NCBI GenBank assembly: GCA_049511715.1
Contig: JBEKXU010000001.1
Span: forward strand, 1 to 64,000
Source of the DNA: JBEKHT01 sp049511715
GTDB lineage: Bacteria > Chloroflexota > Anaerolineae > Anaerolineales > RBG-16-64-43
Direction: 5' to 3'
DNA length: 64,000 bases
Numbering within the stretch: position 1 is the stretch's first letter; every line of letters begins with the position of its first letter. Both the position numbers and the translations under genes were made by a program. Shown here in pieces: positions 40,679 through 48,582 of the stretch. The notes beneath the pieces were generated by a model that was not told where the DNA came from, made no database searches, and saw nothing but the letters and a program-made list of their open reading frames with translations.

Positions 40679-42046
40679 ATGACGGTGGAGACCGCTCTCG
40701 CCTACGCCGAATCGCATCATTCCGCGGCTCTGGATCAGCTCGCAGAGCTGCTGCGCATCCCCACCGTCTCGACGGCCTCGGAGCATGCGGCCGACATGGT
40801 CCGCGGGGCGGAATGGATCGCGGACCGGCTGCGGAAGCTGGGCCTGACCGCGGAGGTTGCGCCCACCGCGGGGCACCCCGTGGTCCTGGGGGAGTACCCG
40901 GGCGCGGGAAAGGGAGCCCCGACCCTCCTGGTGTACGGGCACTATGACGTCCAGCCTGCCGATCCGGTGGGGGAGTGGATCAGCCCGCCGTTTGAGCCGA
41001 CGATCCGCGGCGAAGATCTTTTCGCCCGCGGGGCCTCCGACATGAAAGGGCAGCTGGTGGCCCACCTGGCCGCGGTGGAGGCGATCGGGCGTACGGGATC
41101 CCTGCCGGTCAATCTCATCTATCTGGTGGAGGGGGAGGAAGAAATCGGGTCCCCGAACATGGAATCCTTTATCCAGTCCCACCGGGACCGGCTGGCCTGC
41201 GACGTCGTGCTCAATCTGGATTCGATGATCCTGCGCCCGGACCTTCCCTCGATCGTCTACGGGCTGCGCGGGCTGGCCTATTTCGAGCTGCGCGTGTACG
41301 GGCCGGCCCATGACCTGCACTCGGGGCAGTTCGGCGGCGCCGTCCACAACCCCGCCCAGGTTCTGTGCGAGCTGATCAACGGGATGCATGACCGCCGGGG
41401 GCGGGTCACCCTGCCGGGCTTCTACGACAAGGTTCGGCCGCTGGGGCCCGAGGAGCGCGAAGCGCTGGCGCTGGTTCCCGAGCGGGAGGAGGACCTGCAG
41501 CGCATGACCGGAGTGCCGCGCCTGTGGGGGGAGAAGGGCTATACGGTCGTCGAGCGCCTCGGAGCCCGGCCCACCCTGGAAGTCAACGGGCTGCTGAGCG
41601 GATTCACGGGCGAGGGATCCAAGACGGTGCTTCCCTCAACGGCCATGGCCAAGATCTCGATGCGCCTGGTCCCGGATCAAACGCCCGACGAGGTGCATGC
41701 CCAGCTGCTCGCCTATCTCCGGCGCGAGGCCCCGGCCACGGTGCGCTGGGAGGTGACCTCGCTGGCGGGCGGCCTGCCGGCCATTGTGCGCAGGAACACC
41801 GAGGAGATGCGCGCGGCCGCGAGGGCGCTGACCGAGACCTTCGGCCGGCCCCCGGTGTTCGTCCGCGAGGGCGGGAGCATCCACGTCGTCAGCCTGATGC
41901 AGTCGCTCCTGGGCCGCGAGTCCATCCTGATGGGCTTCAGCCTGCCGGACGACAACCTGCACGCGCCCAATGAGAAGCTGCACGTGCCGAACTTCTACCG
42001 GGGGATCGAGGCCTACATCCGCTTTGCCTACGGGCTCGTGCGCTAG
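40679..42046 (+). CDS. M20-family dipeptidase / deacylase
   Basis: GAAGGAG precedes the ATG at 40679 with good spacing; a GTG at 40670 is an alternative. The 455-residue enzyme has the M20 metal ligands VYGHYDVQPADP, RGASDMKGQ, VEGEEEIGSPN and LNLDSM, and a C-terminal NEKLHVPNFYRG His. The dimerisation domain carries HDLHSGQFGG. This pattern is typical of the PM20D/CNDP dipeptidase subgroup, which cleaves dipeptides or N-acyl amino acids. The stop overlaps the pckA stop as CTAG. Confidence 0.92.
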   Translation: MTVETALAYAESHHSAALDQLAELLRIPTVSTASEHAADMVRGAEWIADRLRKLGLTAEVAPTAGHPVVLGEYPGAGKGAPTLLVYGHYDVQPADPVGEWISPPFEPTIRGEDLFARGASDMKGQLVAHLAAVEAIGRTGSLPVNLIYLVEGEEEIGSPNMESFIQSHRDRLACDVVLNLDSMILRPDLPSIVYGLRGLAYFELRVYGPAHDLHSGQFGGAVHNPAQVLCELINGMHDRRGRVTLPGFYDKVRPLGPEEREALALVPEREEDLQRMTGVPRLWGEKGYTVVERLGARPTLEVNGLLSGFTGEGSKTVLPSTAMAKISMRLVPDQTPDEVHAQLLAYLRREAPATVRWEVTSLAGGLPAIVRRNTEEMRAAARALTETFGRPPVFVREGGSIHVVSLMQSLLGRESILMGFSLPDDNLHAPNEKLHVPNFYRGIEAYIRFAYGLVR

Positions 42047-43704
42047 GCGGAGCTGGGGAGCGGTTCGGGGCGAGGGCCCGCGGCCACGACTTCCGCGGGG
42101 ACTCCTTCTTCGTACTTCTTGAAATTGTCGAGAAAACGGGTCGCCAGCTGGCGATAGCGGGTCATATACGCGTCCCGGCTGGACCAGGACTGGGCGGGAT
42201 TGAGCACGTCCTCCGGTATCCCATCGCAGCGCCTGGGCACCTCGAACCCGAACACCGGGTCGGTGGTTGTTTCCACCTGCTGCAGGGACCCCGAAAGCGC
42301 GGCCGCCAGCAGCGCCCGCGTGTACCCGATGCTGATGCGCTTCCCCACCCCGTACGGCCCGCCGATCCAGCCCGTGTTGATCAGCCAGCAATCCGGGTGG
42401 TACTTGAGGATCTTGCGCCCCAGCAGCTCCGCGTATCGGGCCGGGGGGTGGACCATGAACGGGGCGCCGAAGCAGGTCGAGAACGTGATCTCCGGCTCGA
42501 TCCCCAGCCCCGCCTCCGTCCCGCTGATCTTGGAAGTGTATCCGGAGATGAAGTGGAAGAGCGCCTGGTCGGGCGTGAGCCTCGCCAGGGGTGGCATCAC
42601 CCCGGAGGCGTCGCAGGTCAGCAGGACCAGGTTGCGGGGATGGCCCCCGACCTTCTCGGGCACCCAGTTCTCGATGTATTCGAGGGGATAAGAGGCGCGG
42701 GTGTTCTCCGTGATCCGGTCGTCGTCCAGGTCGATGCGGCGCGTCACCGGGTCCAGGATCACGTTCTCGAGAATCGTGCCGAAGCGCCGGGTGCAGGCGT
42801 AGATCTGAGGCTCGGCGGAGGGGGAAAGCTGGATCACCTTCGCGTAGCACCCGGCCTCGAAATTGAACACGCCCTCGTCGCTCCAGCCGTGCTCATCGTC
42901 CCCGATCAGGGACCGGCGGGGGTCGGCCGAAAGGGTCGTCTTGCCGGTTCCGGAAAGGCCGAAGAAGAGCGCCGTGTCCCCCGCGGGCCCGATATTGGCC
43001 GAGCAGTGCATGGGCAGGACCCCCTGGTTGGGCAGCAGGAAGTTCAGGATGGTGAAGACCGACTTCTTGATCTCCCCGGCGTAGGCCGTGTTGCCGATGA
43101 TGCACAGCCGCTGCTGGAAGTTGAGGACGATGAAGGTCTCGCTGCGGGTCTGGTCGATCTGCGGCAGACCCTTGAAGCTGGGGGCGCAGATCACGGTGAA
43201 GTCGGGGACGTAGCGGCGGTGCTCCTCCGTCGTCCGCGGCAGGAGGAACATGTTGCGGGCAAACAGGCTGTGCCAGGCGTACTCGCTCACGACCCGGACC
43301 GGCAGTCGGTAGGCGGGGTCGGCGCCGGCGTAGCAGTCCTGGACAAAGACGTCCCGGCCCTGCAGAAACCCCTGCAGCCGGTCGAAAAGTTCGTTGAACT
43401 TGTCGCTGGCGAACGGGCGGTTGTATTCCCCCCACCAGACCTGGTTCTCCGAGGTGGGCTCCCGCACGAGGTATTTGTCGGCCGCGGAGCGGGCGGTGTG
43501 CTTCCCCGTGTTGACCACCAGCGGCCCGGAGCGGGCCATGGCGGCCTCGCCGCGGAACAGGACCTCCTCGTAGAGGGCTTCGCTGGGGAGGTTCCAGTAG
43601 ACCGTGTGCAGATTCGAGAGGCCCACGTTCTCCAGCCCGAAATCGCTCTTCAGCTCCCGCGCCTGCCCCTGGGCCGGGGTGCGGATATCCAGCAGGTTGT
43701 TCAC
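42043..43704 (-). CDS. pckA: Phosphoenolpyruvate carboxykinase (ATP)
   Basis: The GTG at 43704 overlaps the aminotransferase stop as GTGA; a TTG at 43710 is another possibility. The 553-residue enzyme has FFGLSGTGKTTLSADP (P-loop), LIGDDEHGWSDEGVFNFE, the substrate segment RSAADKY and ISGYTSKISGTE. It converts oxaloacetate to PEP, the entry of gluconeogenesis. The usual NFEGGCYAK reads NFEAGCYAK here. Translational coupling to aspartate aminotransferase makes a route from aspartate to PEP. Confidence 0.96.
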   Translation of the reverse strand: MNNLLDIRTPAQGQARELKSDFGLENVGLSNLHTVYWNLPSEALYEEVLFRGEAAMARSGPLVVNTGKHTARSAADKYLVREPTSENQVWWGEYNRPFASDKFNELFDRLQGFLQGRDVFVQDCYAGADPAYRLPVRVVSEYAWHSLFARNMFLLPRTTEEHRRYVPDFTVICAPSFKGLPQIDQTRSETFIVLNFQQRLCIIGNTAYAGEIKKSVFTILNFLLPNQGVLPMHCSANIGPAGDTALFFGLSGTGKTTLSADPRRSLIGDDEHGWSDEGVFNFEAGCYAKVIQLSPSAEPQIYACTRRFGTILENVILDPVTRRIDLDDDRITENTRASYPLEYIENWVPEKVGGHPRNLVLLTCDASGVMPPLARLTPDQALFHFISGYTSKISGTEAGLGIEPEITFSTCFGAPFMVHPPARYAELLGRKILKYHPDCWLINTGWIGGPYGVGKRISIGYTRALLAAALSGSLQQVETTTDPVFGFEVPRRCDGIPEDVLNPAQSWSSRDAYMTRYRQLATRFLDNFKKYEEGVPAEVVAAGPRPEPLPSSA

Positions 43705-44918
43705 AGCCAATCCCGGATCATCTTGCGCTCCCCGATATAGATCTCATTGGGCGCGTTCGGGTCCAGCGCCCACTTCATGCGCTCCACCCCTTCGACGATC
43801 TCCTTGATCGAGCCGGAGAAGCTGAGGCGCAGATACCCTTCCATCCCGAATTCCTTCCCCGGGACCGTCACGACCAGGGCCTTGCGCAGCAGGAACTCGG
43901 CGAGGTGCCCGGAGTCGCCGTCGTAGGCGCGGAAGTCCGGAAAACAGTAGAAGGTCCCGCCGGGCTTGACCACCCGGACCCCGGGGAACCCCTTGAGTTC
44001 CTGCAGCATGACGTTGCGGTTGTTCTCGATCGTCAGCCGCAGTTCCTCGACCACGCTCTGCATGCCGGTCAACGCGCCCTCGGCCGCGGCCTGCAGGACC
44101 TCCGAGGTGCAGGAGGTGGTCTGGGCCTGGATGTTGGTCATGATCTCGACCATCTTGCGGCTGGCGGCGACCCAGCCGATCCGGAACCCGGTCATCCCAT
44201 ACAGCTTGGACACGCCGTTGACGGTGATCACGTGCGTCGTCTCGATGTCGCGCGTCGTGGCGGCCAGGGCCGGCAGGGCCCGCTGCCCGTCGAACACCAG
44301 CTTGTGGTAGATGTCATCGGCGATCAGGTAGATGCCCTTGCGCTCGCAGAAGTCCACCGCCTCGGAGATGAAGCGGTCCGTATACACCAGGCCGGAAGGG
44401 TTGTTGGGGCTGTTGAGGATCAGGGCCTTGGTATATGGGCCGGCCGCGCGCTCAATGTCCTCCAGGCGGGGATGGAAGCTCCCGTCCTCGGGCGTGACGA
44501 TCACCGGCACCCCGTACACCATGCGGGTGATTTCCGGGTAGCTCACCCAGTGGGGCGCCAGGATGATCACCTCTTCCTGGGGGTTGAGCAGGGTATACAG
44601 GACGTTGTACAGACTCTGCTTGGCCCCGGCGGAGACGATCACGTTCTCCGGCGCCAGGATCCGGTCGTAGTTTTCCTCCATGTAGCGGAGGATCGCCTTC
44701 TTCAGCGAGGGCGTGCCGTCGACCGGGGTGTATTTGATGTCCCCGGTGTTGAGCCGGGCGGAGGAGCTGAGGATCGCGGCGATGGGCGCGCGGTTTTTCG
44801 GTTCCCCGATCCCCAGGTGGATCACGGCTTCGCCCTTCTCTTTCAGGAGGCGGGCCTCCTCGTTGAGGCGGAGGGTCGCAGACTCGACGACGGATCGTGC
44901 CAGGTTGCTGAAGCCCAT
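43701..44918 (-). CDS. PLP-dependent aminotransferase, aspartate aminotransferase type (class I)
   Basis: The 405-residue product has VIHLGIGEPKNRAP, IKYTPVDGTPSLKKAI, ILNSPNNPSGLVYT, and the Schiff-base region TVNGVSKLYGMTGFRIGW; the substrate-carboxylate Arg lies in the C-terminal RLSFSGS block. It most likely makes oxaloacetate from aspartate. Overlap of four bases with pckA supports that substrate. A TATAAT on the minus strand at 44988-44993 could drive the pair. Confidence 0.9.
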   Translation of the reverse strand: MGFSNLARSVVESATLRLNEEARLLKEKGEAVIHLGIGEPKNRAPIAAILSSSARLNTGDIKYTPVDGTPSLKKAILRYMEENYDRILAPENVIVSAGAKQSLYNVLYTLLNPQEEVIILAPHWVSYPEITRMVYGVPVIVTPEDGSFHPRLEDIERAAGPYTKALILNSPNNPSGLVYTDRFISEAVDFCERKGIYLIADDIYHKLVFDGQRALPALAATTRDIETTHVITVNGVSKLYGMTGFRIGWVAASRKMVEIMTNIQAQTTSCTSEVLQAAAEGALTGMQSVVEELRLTIENNRNVMLQELKGFPGVRVVKPGGTFYCFPDFRAYDGDSGHLAEFLLRKALVVTVPGKEFGMEGYLRLSFSGSIKEIVEGVERMKWALDPNAPNEIYIGERKMIRDWL

Positions 44919-44987
44919 GTCCGGTCGGCTTTCGGGGATCAGGGTTCCTCAGGATGACGGCCGCGCGCGCCTTGGAATACCGCCTGA

Positions 44988-44993
44988 ATTATA
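44988..44993 (-). promoter_or_regulatory. -10 element of the aminotransferase-pckA operon
   Basis: Minus-strand TATAAT in a GGTTATAATTC context, 70 bp before the ATG at 44918. The -35 is weak. Confidence 0.45.
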
Positions 44994-45056
44994 ACCAGAA
45001 ATTCCGGTGCTTCCGGAGGCGCGGGCGCCGCGGCGGCGCGGGTTCCAAGGGACCCG

Positions 45057-46211
45057 CTAGGCCGAGGGGCGGGGAGGGAACACCTCGGCCATCACCTTCC
45101 CCAGGCGCTCGTCCTCTTCCTCGACCCGGGCCCCATACTCTTCCATGAAGGCCGAGTGGCGCATGCGCAGGACGAGAGGGGCGAGGGCGCGCAGATCCTC
45201 TTCGACCACCTCTTCGCGGCCCGCCGCCGCCGCGTGGGCGCGGGCGCCCTCCAGCAGGCTGAGCACCGCCCGGTGCGATCGGACGGCCAGGCGCTCGACG
45301 AGCGCCAGCCCTTGTGCGCCGGTCTCGGCCGAGAGCCGGACCTTGCCCAGCTGCTCGCGGCTGATCCGGATCTCTTCCTGTATTTCCTCGGTTTCGCGGC
45401 GGTAGTATTCGATCACGCCGCGCGGGTTGGCCAGATACGCCTGGACGCGGCGGTACGCTTCCCACTGTTCGCCCGGGCTGAGGAGGCCGCGGACGAAGAT
45501 CCTCAGCCCGAAGCGGTCGAAAATCTGGGGCCGCAGGGCGCCCTCCTCGGGATTCATCGAGCCGACCAGGACGAAGCGGGAGCGGTAGGCGGCCGACACC
45601 GGCCCGCGCCGGACCATGTATTGGCCCTGGGCGGCGGCGTCCAGGATCGCGTCGGTGATCTCCCGCGCCAGCAGGTTGATCTCGTCCACGTACAGGAAGT
45701 TGCGGTCGGCCTGGGCCAGGATCCCCATGCGCAGCCGGCGGCGTTCGTGCGCCGCGGCCCGCTCGTCCACGCCTCCGATCACGTCCGCCAACTGGGCGTT
45801 CAGCGGCAGCTCGACCAGCCGCATCGGGTCCAGAAACGTGAGCGGCTCGCCCTGCCCGTACTTGCGCGCGCAGTCGGGGCAGACCGCCTCGATGCCGCCG
45901 GTCTCAATGTCCTCCGGCAGGCATCCGTACGGGCACAGGCTGCGCGGCACCTGCGGCAGGAGCGGCGCGAGGCTGCGCACCGCCGTCGTCTTCCCGGTGC
46001 CCCGCGGCCCGAGCAGCAGCACGCCTCCCACGGCCGGGTTGATCACGGCCATCAGGAGCGCGAGTTTCATTTCCGTCTCGCCCACCAGCGCCAGGAAGGG
46101 GAAGGGCAGGGATTCCGCGAGCCCGCGGTCTCCCGGCTGGACGGCGGCGAGAAACCGCCGCGAGGAGGCGACCTCCAGCAGCTCGGTGAGGCTGCGGACG
46201 GGTTCAGCCAT
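45057..46211 (-). CDS. ChlI/BchI-like AAA+ ATPase (magnesium-chelatase I subunit family)
   Basis: The ATG at 46211 starts MAEPVRSLTELLE and overlaps the thioesterase stop by eight bases. The 384-residue ATPase has Walker A LLLGPRGTGKTTAV, a Cys-rich insert (CPYGCLP and CPDCARKYG), Walker B NFLYVDEINLL and the sensor region VLVGSMNPEEG, the ChlI-type pattern. The Cys insert is absent from canonical ChlI. No ChlD or ChlH is nearby, so a role in chlorophyll is unlikely; these ATPases also act as MoxR-like chaperones for metal or cofactor insertion. Confidence 0.85.
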   Translation of the reverse strand: MAEPVRSLTELLEVASSRRFLAAVQPGDRGLAESLPFPFLALVGETEMKLALLMAVINPAVGGVLLLGPRGTGKTTAVRSLAPLLPQVPRSLCPYGCLPEDIETGGIEAVCPDCARKYGQGEPLTFLDPMRLVELPLNAQLADVIGGVDERAAAHERRRLRMGILAQADRNFLYVDEINLLAREITDAILDAAAQGQYMVRRGPVSAAYRSRFVLVGSMNPEEGALRPQIFDRFGLRIFVRGLLSPGEQWEAYRRVQAYLANPRGVIEYYRRETEEIQEEIRISREQLGKVRLSAETGAQGLALVERLAVRSHRAVLSLLEGARAHAAAAGREEVVEEDLRALAPLVLRMRHSAFMEEYGARVEEEDERLGKVMAEVFPPRPSA

Positions 46212-46716
46212 GCGAGGTCCCCGGCTCCGCCGGCCGCCCCGCCCGGGCCCTGCGCAGGCTCTGCCGTTCCTCGGCCCGGGCCATTTCCTCTCTTTCCTCA
46301 TCGGTCTCGCCGCAGAGCATGGGGACGGCGGCCGGGCGCCCCGCGTCGTCCAGGGCGACATAGACCAGGTAGGCGGTGTTGGTGTGGACCCGGACCCCCG
46401 TCAGCGGGTTTTCCGCTTCCACGTCGACCCGGGCCTCCATCGAGGTCCGGCCGGCGCAGGTGACCTGCGAGGTCAGGGTCACCACGTCTCCCAGGTGAAT
46501 CGGGTGATTGAACGTCATGCTGTCCATGACCACCGTCACGACCATCCGCTGGGCATGGCGGATGCAGGCCAGGGCTCCCGCTTCGTCGGCTAGGCGCATG
46601 ATCACGCCGCCGTGGACATTGCCGTGCAGGTTGGCATCCTCCAGGCGCATGATCTGGCACAGGACGGTGCGCGACTGCGAGGTGGGCTTGCAGGGCAGCT
46701 CGGCCATGGGGTCCAT
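46204..46716 (-). CDS. Acyl-CoA thioesterase, hot-dog fold
   Basis: The ATG at 46716 lies two bases after the upstream stop with GGAG inside that stop region. The 170-residue protein is a BFIT/YciA-like hot-dog thioesterase: HGNVHGGVIMRLADEAGALAC, DSMTFNHPIHLGDVV and ARVDVEAENPLTG. It hydrolyses acyl-CoAs. A basic, Arg-rich tail ends the protein. It is part of an overlapping minus-strand gene chain from 48522 to 45057. Confidence 0.9.
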   Translation of the reverse strand: MDPMAELPCKPTSQSRTVLCQIMRLEDANLHGNVHGGVIMRLADEAGALACIRHAQRMVVTVVMDSMTFNHPIHLGDVVTLTSQVTCAGRTSMEARVDVEAENPLTGVRVHTNTAYLVYVALDDAGRPAAVPMLCGETDEEREEMARAEERQSLRRARAGRPAEPGTSHG

Positions 46717-46718
46717 TC

Positions 46719-47114
46719 CTACTCCAGGTCCGGACGGGTCTCCCCCGTGTCCTCGGTGTGCAGCGGGCAGGGGGATTCCTCCAGGACGTCCAGGACGTCC
46801 TGCGAGTACACCGCCATCAGAGGCGGAAGTGGAACGATGGCCGGCCGCTGAAGCTTCCGGGGCGGCGGGGCCGCCCCGGGACTCACGGGGCGCGTCCGCG
46901 CTTCGGACGAGGGCCGCCGCAGGATGCGGTGATCCCCCGAGATCCAGCCGACATAGTCCCTTTCCAGATTGAAGACCTCTCCCGCCTCGCTGACCCACCC
47001 GATCCAGTCCCCCTCCGCGTTATACAGGTAGGGATAGCGGACCATGGCGGCGAAGTCGCCCCGCGAGGTGAAAAGAGGAACAACGGCCTGAGAGGGGATG
47101 GCGGACATGGGCAT
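46719..47114 (-). CDS. Small protein with GW repeats (4-fold beta-flower-like), unknown function
   Basis: The ATG at 47114 shares one base with the GtrA stop (TGATG). The 131-residue product has two similar blocks: YLYNAEGDWIGWVSEAGEV and NLERDYVGWISGDHRIL, then a Pro-rich linker and acidic end. The pattern resembles small 4-fold beta-flower proteins. No catalytic site is seen. Function is unknown. Confidence 0.65.
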   Translation of the reverse strand: MPMSAIPSQAVVPLFTSRGDFAAMVRYPYLYNAEGDWIGWVSEAGEVFNLERDYVGWISGDHRILRRPSSEARTRPVSPGAAPPPRKLQRPAIVPLPPLMAVYSQDVLDVLEESPCPLHTEDTGETRPDLE

Positions 47115-47560
47115 CAGCTCACGTCATTGTATGTCCACAAGCGGTTGGCGATGAAGTTCCAGACCAGGACCACGCCCACCGCGCAGGCCAGGGCCAGATT
47201 GTTGGCGGCCTGGGCGGCGGAAATGGGAAGGGGCCCGTGCCAGAGCGCCAGGACCGAGCCCCAGACCGGGGCGAGCCCCGCAAACAGCGGGGTCCGGATG
47301 AACAGGCCGACCAGGCTGACCAGGGCGAACTGGCCCACCTGGTTCCGCACCGCCTTGGCGCGCGAGTCCGGGTAGGTCCAGTAGCGGTTCCAGAAGAAGT
47401 TGCTCGTCACGGCGCAGGTGAAGGAACAGGCCGAGGCCAGGACCGGATAGACGTGCAGCTCCCCGCTCAGCAGGTTGAAGATCCCGAAATCCACCACGGC
47501 CCCCACGGATCCCACCACCAGGAAGCGCAGGAAACGACCGCTCTCCCTTCTCCACCTCAC
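47114..47560 (-). CDS. GtrA-family membrane protein
   Basis: The 148-residue product has four membrane helices and the GtrA signature FLVVGSVGAVVDFGIFNLL, SNFFWNRYWTYPD and NFIANRLWTYND. Family members are thought to move lipid-linked sugars or support glycosyltransferases in surface polysaccharide modification. The ATG overlaps the stop of the UDP-glucuronate decarboxylase gene by four bases (ATGA), matching a nucleotide-sugar role. Confidence 0.9.
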   Translation of the reverse strand: MRWRRESGRFLRFLVVGSVGAVVDFGIFNLLSGELHVYPVLASACSFTCAVTSNFFWNRYWTYPDSRAKAVRNQVGQFALVSLVGLFIRTPLFAGLAPVWGSVLALWHGPLPISAAQAANNLALACAVGVVLVWNFIANRLWTYNDVS

Positions 47561-48522
47561 GACGGACCCTTCGCCACCTGGGATTGGAAATGCCGGAAGG
47601 TATTCTCCAGTCCTTCCTCCAGGGAGATGCGTGGCGTCCAGCCCAGGATCTGCCCGGCCCGGGTGATGTCGGGCTGGCGCCGCTGCGGATCGCCGGGGCC
47701 GCGTCGGTCGGGCAGGCAGCGGATGTCGCTGGGTTTGCCGCCGTGGGCGGCGATCTGCTCGGCCAGCTGGCGGATGCTGATCTCGGCGGGGTTGCCCAGG
47801 TTGACGGGCAGGTGCTCGTCCGAAAGCAGCAGGCGGTAGAGCCCCTCGACCAGGTCGTCGACATAGCAGAACGACCGCGTCTGCGACCCGTCGCCGTAGA
47901 CCGTCAGCGGCTCGCCGCGCAGGGCCTGGCCGACCAGGTTCGGGATCACCCGGCCGTCGTCCAGCCTCATCCGCGGGCCGTAGGTGTTGAAGATGCGCGC
48001 GATCCGGGTGTCGATGTGGTGGTAGCGGTAGTAGGCCATGGTGATGGCTTCGGCGAAGCGCTTGGCCTCGTCATATACCGAGCGCGGGCTGATGGGGTCG
48101 ACGTGGCCCCAGTAGGTCTCTTTCTGCGGATGCTCTTCCGGGTCGCCGTAGATCTCGGAGGTGGAGGCCAGCAGGAAGCGGGCCCCGTTGGCGCGGGCGA
48201 CGCCCAGCGCATTGTGGGTCCCCAGGGCGCCGGCCTTCAGGGTCTGGATCGGCAGCTGGGGATAGCCGTACGGGCTGTCCGCGTTCGGGCTCGCCGGGGA
48301 GGCCAGGTGAAGCACCGCCTCGACCGGGCCGGGGAAGAAGATGTAGTTGGAGACGTCGTGCTTGATGAACAGGAAGTTCTTCGAGCCCGCCAGGTGGGCG
48401 AGGTTCTCGGGCGATCCGGTCACGAAGTTGTCCAGGCCCACCACGCTGTGCCCCTCGGACAAGAGCCGGTCACAGAGATGGGACCCGATGAAACCCGCAA
48501 CCCCCGTCAGGAGAATGCGCAT
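47557..48522 (-). CDS. UDP-glucuronate decarboxylase-like NAD-dependent epimerase
   Basis: The 321-residue SDR has the NAD motif VAGFIGSHL, LASPASP, STSEIYGDPEEHPQ, the YDEAKRFAEA catalytic Tyr-x3-Lys, and ARIFNTYGPRM. This set is characteristic of UXS, which makes UDP-xylose from UDP-glucuronate; a related dehydratase or epimerase activity cannot be excluded. It heads the overlapping chain with GtrA. Confidence 0.9.
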   Translation of the reverse strand: MRILLTGVAGFIGSHLCDRLLSEGHSVVGLDNFVTGSPENLAHLAGSKNFLFIKHDVSNYIFFPGPVEAVLHLASPASPNADSPYGYPQLPIQTLKAGALGTHNALGVARANGARFLLASTSEIYGDPEEHPQKETYWGHVDPISPRSVYDEAKRFAEAITMAYYRYHHIDTRIARIFNTYGPRMRLDDGRVIPNLVGQALRGEPLTVYGDGSQTRSFCYVDDLVEGLYRLLLSDEHLPVNLGNPAEISIRQLAEQIAAHGGKPSDIRCLPDRRGPGDPQRRQPDITRAGQILGWTPRISLEEGLENTFRHFQSQVAKGPS

Positions 48523-48582
48523 GGACTGCTCCGCACTGCGGAAATGCGAGCCGGACTCCCGGCCGGGATCCCGGACCTCGCT

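Noticed and set aside
45156..46463. Long plus-strand frame opposite the ChlI-like ATPase
   Set aside because: Antisense to intact Walker motifs; Arg/Gly/Pro-rich without domains.
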